This document shows, in pieces, positions 1 to 6,148 of a DNA stretch of 43,871 nt. Source of the stretch: UBA6814 sp040753075 (GTDB lineage: Bacteria; Desulfobacterota; Desulfovibrionia; Desulfovibrionales; Desulfovibrionaceae). Where the stretch lies: contig JBFMHA010000023.1 in NCBI GenBank assembly GCA_040753075.1, positions 1-43,871 on the forward strand. Direction: 5' to 3'. The translations under genes and the position numbers were made by a program. The notes beneath the pieces were generated by a model. That model had not been told where the DNA came from. It worked only from the letters and a program-made list of their open reading frames with translations, and searched no databases. Positions within the stretch are counted from its first letter, which is position 1. Each line of letters opens with the position of its first letter.

Positions 1-41
1 CATGCCGCGGCCCCCTCTCTCTTTTTCCGGACCGGAAGGAG

Positions 42-1295
42 TCAGCGTCCGGCCGGCGTCCGGCCCAGGGCCAGGCTGCAGGCCAGGCAGGCCGCGCCGC
101 ACAGGCCCACGGTCCACTGCGCCCCGAGGCTCTCGGCCAGGAATCCGGCCAGCAGCGCCCCGAACGGGGCCATCCCCATGAACATCATGGAGAAGAGCGC
201 CATGATCCGGCCGCGCAGGGCGTCCGGGGCCAGGGTCTGGAGCAGGGTGTTGGACGCGGCCATGAACAGGATCATGCCGAAGCCCACCGGAACGAGCAGG
301 GCGGCCGAGACCCAGTAGGAGTCGGACAAGGCGAAGCAGGCCAGGGACGCGCCGAACACCAGGGCGGCCCGGGAGCGCACCCGCCACAGTCCGGCGGCGT
401 CCCGGCGCAGGGACAGGACCAGGGCGCCGGCCAGGCTGCCCGCCCCGGCTGCGGTCATGAGCAGGCCGAACCCGCCGGCCCCGGCGTGCAGCACCTCCGA
501 GGCGAACACCGGCATGAGCACCAGGTAGGAGGAGCCGAACAGGCTGCCCGTCGCCACGAGGGCCAGCACGTTCCGCACCTCGCGGGTTCGCCAGGCGTAT
601 CCCAGGCCTTCGCGCAGCCGGGAGAGGAACGGCGGCCGGTCCGGGGCCGCGGTCCGGGGCGGGATGCGCATGGCCGCCAGGCTGGCCAGCACCGCCAGAA
701 AGGACAGGCCGTTCAGCAGGAAGCACCAGCCCTCGCCCACCGCGGCCAGGACCACGCCGGCGGCGGTGGGTCCCACCACCCGGGCCAGGTGGAACATGGA
801 GGAGTTGAGCCCGATGGCGTTGGCCAGGTCGGCCTTGTCCACCAGGTCCGAGAGGAAGGACTGGCGGGTGGGCACGTCCAGGGCGCTGACCACCCCGAGC
901 AGGGTGGCCAGAACCATGATGTGCCAGACCTGGACCGCGCCGGTCAGGCACAGGGCGGCCAGGGCGAAGGCCAGGAGCATGGCCGCGGACTGGGTGAGCA
1001 GGAGGATGGAGCGGCGGTCGGCGCGGTCGGCCCAGTCCCCGCCCACCAGGGCCAGGGCGAAGACCGGGGCCAGGGCCGCGAAGCGCACCAGCCCCAGGGC
1101 CGCGCTGGATCCGGTCAGGCGGTAGACCAGCCAGGCCTCGGCCACGTTCTGCATCCAGGCGCCGGTGAGGGACACGAACTGGCCGGCGAAGAACAGCCGG
1201 AAGTTGCGGCGCCGGAAGGAGCGGGTCAGGGCGGCCCAGCGCCCCGGGGGCGGGGCCTGCGCCGCGCCGCCCGGACAGGGGGCGTTTTCGGCCAT
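42..1295 (-). CDS. MFS transporter (MFS_3 / EntS-like exporter)
   Basis: A 417-residue inner-membrane protein with about 12 hydrophobic helices, the usual size and layout of a major facilitator superfamily permease. A loop motif of the conserved 'GxxADrxgRR' type is visible at residues 85-96 (GGDWADRADRRS) between the second and third helices. The N-terminal stretch before the first helix is basic and cytosolic (RSFRRRNFRLF), as in the MFS_3 group that includes the enterobactin exporter EntS and many drug exporters. The substrate cannot be told from sequence; export of a small molecule is the family-based guess. The ATG at 1295 is preceded by no strong ribosome site, but a short dyad (GGTCG-TT-CGACC, 1297-1308) sits directly upstream and could be an operator or a hairpin. 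The gene lies downstream of the CaCA exchanger on the same strand, with a 122-base gap. Confidence 0.85.
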   Translation of the reverse strand: MAENAPCPGGAAQAPPPGRWAALTRSFRRRNFRLFFAGQFVSLTGAWMQNVAEAWLVYRLTGSSAALGLVRFAALAPVFALALVGGDWADRADRRSILLLTQSAAMLLAFALAALCLTGAVQVWHIMVLATLLGVVSALDVPTRQSFLSDLVDKADLANAIGLNSSMFHLARVVGPTAAGVVLAAVGEGWCFLLNGLSFLAVLASLAAMRIPPRTAAPDRPPFLSRLREGLGYAWRTREVRNVLALVATGSLFGSSYLVLMPVFASEVLHAGAGGFGLLMTAAGAGSLAGALVLSLRRDAAGLWRVRSRAALVFGASLACFALSDSYWVSAALLVPVGFGMILFMAASNTLLQTLAPDALRGRIMALFSMMFMGMAPFGALLAGFLAESLGAQWTVGLCGAACLACSLALGRTPAGR

Positions 1296-1417
1296 GGGTC
1301 GTTCGACCGTTAGCCAGGAGCAACGGCGCGGTCAAGCCCGGTCCGGGGCTTGGCGCGGCGAGGCGAGGCGGCGGCCGCGCCGCGCGCCTCGCCCCGCATG
1401 GACGCGAAACGAGCGGG

Positions 1418-2632
1418 TTACGGCCGGAGTCCGCGCCGCAGCCAGAGCATGTCCCGGCCCCGCCGGGGAACGAGCAGGAAGAAGGCCAGGAAATAGGCCG
1501 CGCTGGTCATGAAGTGGATCTCCTGGCCCGTGGCCGGGACGCGCAGGATCTCCAGCCAGTTGCCGGGGATGGCCGGGGCGATGAACTGGACGGAGAACAG
1601 CGCCAGGAGAACGGAGGCTTCCCGCACCGAGAGCCTCAGGTCGGCCAGCAGGCCCACGGCCAGGAGCGACTGGGCCGAGGTGAGCAGGAGCTCCTTCATC
1701 TGGAACTCGCCCATGGGGAAGGGCTGGGCAAAGGAGCCCGCGGACACGCCGTAGACGGCCGGGATCATGCCCACCAGCAGGGTCCACTGGTTGAGCTTGG
1801 AGGAGAGCAGGGAGGCCAGGGCCACGCTGGCGTGGCCGCGCAGGGTGAACATGATGGCCACGATGAATTCGGGTGACTCGGACGCCAGGGGGGCCAGCCA
1901 CTGCACCAGGAGGAACTCGTTGATGCCGAACTGGCGGCCGGTGGCCACCAGGCCCTCGGAGAACGCCTCGGCGTTGGCCAGGATCACTCCGGCCGAGAAC
2001 AGGAACAGGAGCAGGGTGGCCAGCCGGCGCTGGCCCTGGGGCAGCCGGCCGAGGACCGCGGCCGGACCCTCCAGTTCGTTCTCCACGCAGGGTCGCTTGG
2101 CCGCGATGCGGATGTACCAGGCGTAGAGGGCCACCAGGACCAGGCCGTCGTACCAGGCCAGGGAGCCCTTGAGGGGGATGACCAGGCTGTAAAGGGTGGC
2201 CAGGCCCAGGAAGAGCACGTCGGTGCGGCGGTCCTGGTCCAGGACTATGGCGCGGCGGGTCCTCCACCAGGCCAGGAACACGACGGCGGACCAGGCCACG
2301 CCGATGATCAGCCGGTTGGCGCCGGTCATGTTGGCGATGGCGTAGCTCGCGTAGTCCGATTCCGGGTGCTTGCCCGCCATCCAGGTGAAGTACATGTCCA
2401 CCGCGTACTCGGGCAGCACCGCGATGAAGGCCACCACGGCCAGGGCCAGGGCCTGGGGGATGTCGGACTGGGCCACGTCGCAGGCCCACAGCAGGAGGAA
2501 GGACGCGCCCAGGATGGCCACGCCGGCGATGGCCGCGGTGGCGGGCGGAGAGAGGTGGATCCCGGCCAGGTTCAGGCCCAGGCCGGGCAGGCAGGCCAGG
2601 ACGGCCAGGTACAGGGGGAGCAGCTTGGTCAC
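1418..2632 (-). CDS. CaCA-family cation exchanger, probable Mn2+ exporter
   Basis: A 404-residue membrane protein with about ten hydrophobic helices in two related halves. Each half has an alpha-repeat signature of the calcium/cation antiporter superfamily: VLPEYAVDMYF followed by NMTGANRLIIG in the first, and ASESPEFIVAIMF followed by SSKLNQWTLLVG in the second. The acidic residues after the prolines are the usual cation ligands. I chose the GTG at 2632 because AAAGGAGAA stands just upstream; a longer frame opening at 2695 would begin inside the terminator hairpin of the leader. The leader carries a yybP-ykoY (Mn2+) riboswitch with an overlapping terminator. That makes manganese the most likely exported ion, although CaCA proteins classically move Ca2+. 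The family call is secure; the Mn2+ specificity is inferred from the riboswitch. Confidence 0.85.
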   Translation of the reverse strand: MTKLLPLYLAVLACLPGLGLNLAGIHLSPPATAAIAGVAILGASFLLLWACDVAQSDIPQALALAVVAFIAVLPEYAVDMYFTWMAGKHPESDYASYAIANMTGANRLIIGVAWSAVVFLAWWRTRRAIVLDQDRRTDVLFLGLATLYSLVIPLKGSLAWYDGLVLVALYAWYIRIAAKRPCVENELEGPAAVLGRLPQGQRRLATLLLFLFSAGVILANAEAFSEGLVATGRQFGINEFLLVQWLAPLASESPEFIVAIMFTLRGHASVALASLLSSKLNQWTLLVGMIPAVYGVSAGSFAQPFPMGEFQMKELLLTSAQSLLAVGLLADLRLSVREASVLLALFSVQFIAPAIPGNWLEILRVPATGQEIHFMTSAAYFLAFFLLVPRRGRDMLWLRRGLRP

Positions 2633-2666
2633 GGCGGTTCTCCTTTGGACGGTTTGGCGCGGCCAT

Positions 2667-2706
2667 GAAAAAACCTTCGGCACGCGCTGTCGCACATGCC
2701 AAAGGT
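2667..2706 (-). terminator. Riboswitch expression-platform terminator
   Basis: On the minus strand a 15-pair stem (2692-2706 with 2673-2687, three G-U pairs) closes on a GACA tetraloop and is followed at once by a run of six T. Its 5' arm begins ACCTTTGG, which is also the 3' strand of aptamer helix P1. The two structures are therefore mutually exclusive. Ligand-stabilised P1 would disrupt this terminator and switch the downstream exchanger on. Confidence 0.85.
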
Positions 2707-2793
2707 CTTGCCGACCGGAACGAACCGGCGGCGCGGCCAGCGGAGAACCGCGGGGTTGTTGACCGCGCCTGGGAAAGGCTACTCCCCTTTGGG
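2699..2793 (-). ncRNA. yybP-ykoY manganese riboswitch aptamer
   Basis: The minus-strand leader contains the family hallmarks in order: AAAGGGGAGTAG (2790-2779), then GGTCAACA, then GGCAAGACCTTTGG (ending 2699). CCAAAGG at the start pairs with CCTTTGG at the end as helix P1. Further helices are visible: GCC/GGC after GTAG, a GGCGCGG/CCGCGCC stem with an inner GCGG-TTCT-CCGC hairpin, and CCGG-TTCGTT-CCGG before GGCAAGACC. The two conserved loops, GGGGAGTAG and GGCAAGACC, form the Mn2+ site in characterised members. The assignment was made by eye from the consensus; a covariance search against Rfam RF00080 would settle it. It sits directly upstream of the CaCA exchanger and is inferred to activate that gene when Mn2+ is high. 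Confidence 0.88.
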
Positions 2794-2800
2794 CAGGATC

Positions 2801-2830
2801 TATTTACCTGGGAGAACGCAGGGCTGTCAA
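2801..2830 (-). promoter_or_regulatory. Candidate sigma-70 promoter of the riboswitch-exchanger transcript
   Basis: On the minus strand there is a perfect -35 TTGACA (2830-2825), an 18-base spacer and -10 TAAATA (2806-2801). Transcription would begin near 2795, just before the aptamer. Confidence 0.55.
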
Positions 2831-2909
2831 TCTGCGGGGCCGGAGGCGATGCGGCCGCGCATCAGGGCGGATGGCCCTGGCAGCCCCGCAGTGCTCGCCG
2901 GGGCGGGCG

Positions 2910-3032
2910 TCAGCGCTGGAGCGAGGCGGCTTCCGCCGCGGAGGAAGCCGGCGGCGCGGCGGTCTGGCTGGCATAGGCGGACAGGATCATGCAGAGGACC
3001 AACAACGCGATGAAGAGTGTGAACTTTTTCAT
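2910..3032 (-). CDS. Small secreted or membrane-anchored peptide, 40 aa
   Basis: A 40-residue reading frame starting MKKFTLFIALLVLCMILSAY and ending in an Ala/Ser/Pro-rich tail. The first 21 residues look like a textbook signal peptide: a Lys-Lys n-region, a long hydrophobic core, then SAYA followed by a polar sequence. Cleavage after A21 would leave only about 19 residues (SQTAAPPASS onward), so it may instead remain as a single-pass membrane peptide. The ribosome site is weak. It lies between the exchanger leader and a 346-base gene-poor stretch, with no clear operon partner. I do not recognise the family. The hydrophobic, lysine-led start and the Ala-rich tail argue for a real gene in this GC-rich background, but it is short enough to be chance. 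Confidence 0.45.
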   Translation of the reverse strand: MKKFTLFIALLVLCMILSAYASQTAAPPASSAAEAASLQR

Positions 3033-3378
3033 GACAATACTCTGCGTGGGCTCGGGGTGTCTGGGGGCAGGGCCGACGACCAGTCCGCGTCCATTCGCCG
3101 CGAGTCCGGATCCGTCCGTTCCCTGCGCCGCGCCGGCAGGAATCGGCCGGGGGGGAAGGGGGGATGGCGGACTCTAGAGTATTTCATGGCATGACATGAA
3201 TGTGTCGTCAAACACAAGATTGAAGATTGCCAGGCTTGTCGATGCGATCCGGAACAATTTTGCGGGGATTGGGCGGGTTATTTTCTTTGTGCGGGATGGC
3301 AGGCCCGGATTCCGGACCGGGGCAGGCGGGGAAGGGCGGGCGCGTTGCCGGAGGATTGGGTAGGGGAGGCCGGGGGGC
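3033..3378. other. Gene-poor spacer
   Basis: About 346 bases without a convincing reading frame. The part near 3170-3280 is noticeably AT-richer than its surroundings and contains TTGACG on the minus strand near 3213, without a well-spaced -10. It may hold the promoter and leader of the small peptide gene. No hairpin with a T-run was seen. Confidence 0.4.
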
Positions 3379-4149
3379 TTATCCCAGCGCCACCAGCTCC
3401 ATGCGGCCCCAGACCGCGATGGCGCCGCCGAGCTGGGCGAAGACGCCGTCCACGCCGGCGGGATGGAGGGCCTGGGCCGCGGCGGTGACGCGGTCCAGGT
3501 CGCGGCGGGTGCGCAGGAGGTTGCACAGGGCGGTGGCTGCGGCGTCGGCCAGGGCTCCGCTCCTGGCGCGGACCGCCACCAGTTCGCCCTGGCCCAGGCT
3601 CAGGGAGTGGCCGATGCTGGCCGAGGAGGAGCACAGGGAGCAGGGGAAGTCCGGGACGTCCAGGCGCAGGCCCAGGGCCGGGCCGCCGGCCGGGTCGGCC
3701 AGCAGGGCCACGGTGCGGGGCCGGGTGGAGTGGAGGTAGCAGTCCCCGCCGTTCTCCACCAGGATGTCGGGGCTCTCGGCCGCGAAGCGGTCGGCCACGG
3801 CCTGGGCGATGGCCCCGGCCACCGCGGCCATGGGCCCCACGCCGCAGGCCCGGGCCGCCTCGGCCATGTCCCGGGCCAGGGCCGGGGCCTCCGGGGGGAC
3901 GTCCACCGGGACCAGGCTCTCCAGGAACTCGGGGTGGGCCGCGATGTAGGCCTTGAGCGGCGCGCGCAGGGCGTGCAGGAAACTGCCCGCCGCGCTGGCC
4001 AGGTCCTTCCGGGCCACCACGTGCAGGTCGGTCTGCTCCACCACCACCTGGAAGGCCACTTCCCCGGAGGCCGGGGCGACGCCTGCGCGGTAGCCGCGAT
4101 CCGCGGCCAGGTGCGGGGCCGCGCGCCGGGACGGACGTCTGCGGGGCAT
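3379..4149 (-). CDS. UPF0280 family protein
   Basis: A 256-residue protein matching the UPF0280 family, which is related in fold to ApbE-like flavin transferases but has no established function. Family landmarks run through the sequence: VVVEQTDLHVVARKDL near the N-terminus, then PEFLESLVPV, then the diagnostic GVGPMAAVAGAIAQAV, then ENGGDCYLHS, and finally SSSASIGHSLSLGQGE. I took the ATG at 4149 because GGGGGGATGGG precedes it and the length then fits the family (about 240-260 residues). The frame runs on to 4311, but the extra N-terminus looks non-coding. The leader from the predicted start site is about 125 bases and includes a perfect 14-base dyad (4259-4272). Function is unknown; the family call is firm. 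Confidence 0.85.
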   Translation of the reverse strand: MPRRRPSRRAAPHLAADRGYRAGVAPASGEVAFQVVVEQTDLHVVARKDLASAAGSFLHALRAPLKAYIAAHPEFLESLVPVDVPPEAPALARDMAEAARACGVGPMAAVAGAIAQAVADRFAAESPDILVENGGDCYLHSTRPRTVALLADPAGGPALGLRLDVPDFPCSLCSSSASIGHSLSLGQGELVAVRARSGALADAAATALCNLLRTRRDLDRVTAAAQALHPAGVDGVFAQLGGAIAVWGRMELVALG

Positions 4150-4258
4150 CAGCCCATCCCCCCCGGCAGGCCGCAGGAAGGCCGGCCGGCCCGCGCCCTT
4201 CCCGGCGCGACGCCGGGCTTTCGGACGATCATGTGCATCATAATGCCGCCACCCTCTT

Positions 4259-4311
4259 GCGCCAGTTGGCGCTGTCAGGTAATCTGAACGGTTGATGTTG
4301 TAAAATGTCAA
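4259..4311 (-). promoter_or_regulatory. Candidate promoter and operator-like dyad upstream of the UPF0280 gene
   Basis: The minus strand has -35 TTGACA (4311-4306), an 18-base spacer and a weak -10 TCAGAT (4287-4282). Immediately downstream, at the expected start of transcription, lies GCGCCAACTGGCGC (4272-4259), two 6-base arms around a 2-base centre. The position suits a repressor site or a 5' end hairpin. Confidence 0.4.
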
Positions 4312-4490
4312 TTATTCCAGAGTATTGCACAGGCATGGCGACTGAGGGGAGCAGCCGGACGGAGAATCGCGACCCAGGGATTCTCCTTCGCCTTGCCCGA
4401 AACCGCCAGGAGGTGTATGCGGGAGGATTGCTCTGCGTCAGGCGGTCCGTTCCTCCTGGGCGACGGGCAAAAACCGAAGGGCTTCTTGAA

Positions 4491-4623
4491 CAACCACCGC
4501 GTTGCATTGGTTCGGGATCACCCAGGACCGCTGGCTTCACAAAGCGACCACGACGTTGCACTGATCCCGCATCATCAAGGCGCGTGGTTTTTTTAGAAAA
4601 CAACCACGACCTTGCATTGATCC
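4491..4623 (-). repeat. Three degenerate direct repeats, about 55-base period, at a gene's 3' end
   Basis: Related blocks begin at 4491 (CAACCACCGCGTTGCATTGG), 4545 (CGACCACGACGTTGCACTGA) and 4601 (CAACCACGACCTTGCATTGA), giving periods of 54 and 56 bases. The third block is the last codons of the LPP20-like gene, read on the minus strand as DQCKVVVVF-stop. The second read likewise gives DQCNVVVAL-stop, and the first gives NQCNAVVVQ. They may be decayed duplications of the gene's tail, or copies of a repeat that invaded and now supplies the tail. The rest of 4312-4490 holds no convincing gene. Confidence 0.6.
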
Positions 4624-5954
4624 AGGAAGTTCCCGGGCTGGGCCAGGACCGCGCGGAGCAGGGCCGCGTCGGCCGGGTCCAGGTCCAGGGCGCCGGGGCT
4701 GCCCGAGGCGGCCTTGACCGTCTTGGGCGAGGCGCCCACCTCCCGGCTCTGCTGGGCCTTGGCCAGGTCGCGGTAGTAGCGCACCACCCCGCGCCGCACG
4801 GCCAGGGACTGGTCCACGGCCGGGCCGGGGTAGAGCTGCTCCTTGCCCGCGAACAGGCCGGGCTTCAGGGAGGGGGCGAACTCCGTGCCCCGGGCGTCCA
4901 CCACCAGGCCGGTGAAGGCCTGGACCAGGCCGGCCGGGATCTGCCCCGCCGGGGCCGCAGCCGGGGCCGGGGAAGCGTCGGCTGGGGCCTGGGGAGCGCC
5001 GGCCGGGGACGCCGGAGGCGCGGCCTGGGCAGGGTCCGCAGTTCCCGGAGCGGCGGCCTGGGTCGCGGCCGGGGCGTTGCGCTCCAGGGCTGACACCCTG
5101 GTTTCCAGCCGGGCCGCCTGGCCGGCCAGGAGCGCGATCCGGGATTCGAGCTGGGCGAGCCGGTTGGCCAGGGCCGCGTCCGTCGCGGCCGGCGCCGGCC
5201 CCTGCTCCCCGGCGGCGGGACCGGCCGGGGCTCTGCGCTCCAGGGCCGCCACCCGGGCCTCGAGCCGGGCCATGCGGCCGGCCAGGAGCGCCACCCGGGA
5301 TTCGAGCTGGAGGATCCGGTTGGCCAGGGCGGCGTCGGCCGCGGCCAGGGCGGCGGCGTGGGTCCCGGCGGCCTGGTCCGGGGCGCTGCGCTCCAGGGAC
5401 GCAACCCGGATCTCCAGTCTGGCCGCATGGTTGCTCACCAGGGTTTCCTGGGCCTCGGCCTGGGCCAGGCGGTTGGCCAGGGCCGCTTCGGACCCGGCCG
5501 CCGCCTGGGGCGGGGCTCCCGCAGGCGGACCCGCGGCCAGGAGTTCCTGGGTCAGGGGGCCGGACAGGGGCACGGTGAGAGTCACCTCGTAGGTCCCGTC
5601 GGGCCGGAGCCGCTCGGCCGCCACCGTGGCCCCGGCCAGGAGTCCCTGCACCGTGGTGGTGACCCGGTCGGACACGGCCATGAAGTTCTGCACCACGCTG
5701 ACCGAGTCCACCCGGACCTGGCCCACCACCTCCAGCAGGTTGCGCCGGGCGTCGAGCATGGCCGCGCGCTGGGCCATGGCCCGGGCCTGGGACGCGCCCG
5801 CGGCGTTCTGCCGCACCGGGGCCGCGCCCACGCCAACCGCCACCTGGCGCTCCCAGTCCACGTATCCGGACGGGGAGGCGTCGGCTGCGAAGATCCGGCC
5901 GGGCAGGGCCAGGCAGAGGAGCAGCAGGGCGAGGGTCAGGCGGCGTGGCGGCAT
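4593..5954 (-). CDS. Secreted LPP20-like protein with three coiled-coil repeats
   Basis: A 453-residue exported protein. A signal peptide spans about residues 1-23 (MPPRRLTLALLLLCLALPGR, then IFA before the cut). Residues 30-140 resemble the LPP20/FlgT-type domain: a run of Gln/Ala-rich helix (QARAMAQRAAMLDARRNLLE), then VRVDSVSVVQNFMAVSDRVT, then TYEVTLTVPLSGPL. Next come three copies of a roughly 51-residue coiled-coil unit, each carrying ALANR (158, 209 and 261) and ending near RLExRVxxLER, joined by Ala/Pro-rich linkers. A Pro/Ala linker (300-340) leads to a C-terminal domain (AGLVQAFTGLVVDARGTEF) that ends in QCKVVVVF. The start has a GGAGG site. It lies 194 bases downstream of the GNA1162-like lipoprotein gene and probably acts with it at the cell envelope. 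The exact role is unknown. Confidence 0.75.
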   Translation of the reverse strand: MPPRRLTLALLLLCLALPGRIFAADASPSGYVDWERQVAVGVGAAPVRQNAAGASQARAMAQRAAMLDARRNLLEVVGQVRVDSVSVVQNFMAVSDRVTTTVQGLLAGATVAAERLRPDGTYEVTLTVPLSGPLTQELLAAGPPAGAPPQAAAGSEAALANRLAQAEAQETLVSNHAARLEIRVASLERSAPDQAAGTHAAALAAADAALANRILQLESRVALLAGRMARLEARVAALERRAPAGPAAGEQGPAPAATDAALANRLAQLESRIALLAGQAARLETRVSALERNAPAATQAAAPGTADPAQAAPPASPAGAPQAPADASPAPAAAPAGQIPAGLVQAFTGLVVDARGTEFAPSLKPGLFAGKEQLYPGPAVDQSLAVRRGVVRYYRDLAKAQQSREVGASPKTVKAASGSPGALDLDPADAALLRAVLAQPGNFLDQCKVVVVF

Positions 5955-6148
5955 GGCGGCCTCCGGTCTATGGTCCGGTTTCCGGGCGGTTCCGCGACCG
6001 CACGGGTTGTGCAGGGGGCCATGGTCCCTCTCTCCGGGGCTGGGGGAGACAGCGGCCCCTTGGCGTCTTCGGGCATGGCATGTGTGAACGCGCTGCGCAT
6101 CGGAATGGTTGATAACCTTGCCTGTCGCGGTGGAGCATCGGCCCGGCG

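Noticed and set aside
486..1313. A plus-strand open frame antisense to the MFS gene.
   Set aside because: It is a shadow frame rich in His, Gln and Gly; the minus-strand product has clear transporter helices.
2633..2695. A start for the CaCA exchanger at 2695, adding 21 residues.
   Set aside because: That start falls within the riboswitch terminator stem. The GTG at 2632 has a strong ribosome site.
3150..3240. A sigma-54-like GG/GC promoter upstream of the small peptide (TGGCA...TTG).
   Set aside because: The spacing between the GG and the required GC does not fit the sigma-54 consensus.
5050..5440. Regular repeats that might suggest a CRISPR or tandem array.
   Set aside because: They are 153-156 base units encoding coiled-coil segments in frame within a protein. 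The spacers are not unique and the repeats are imperfect.
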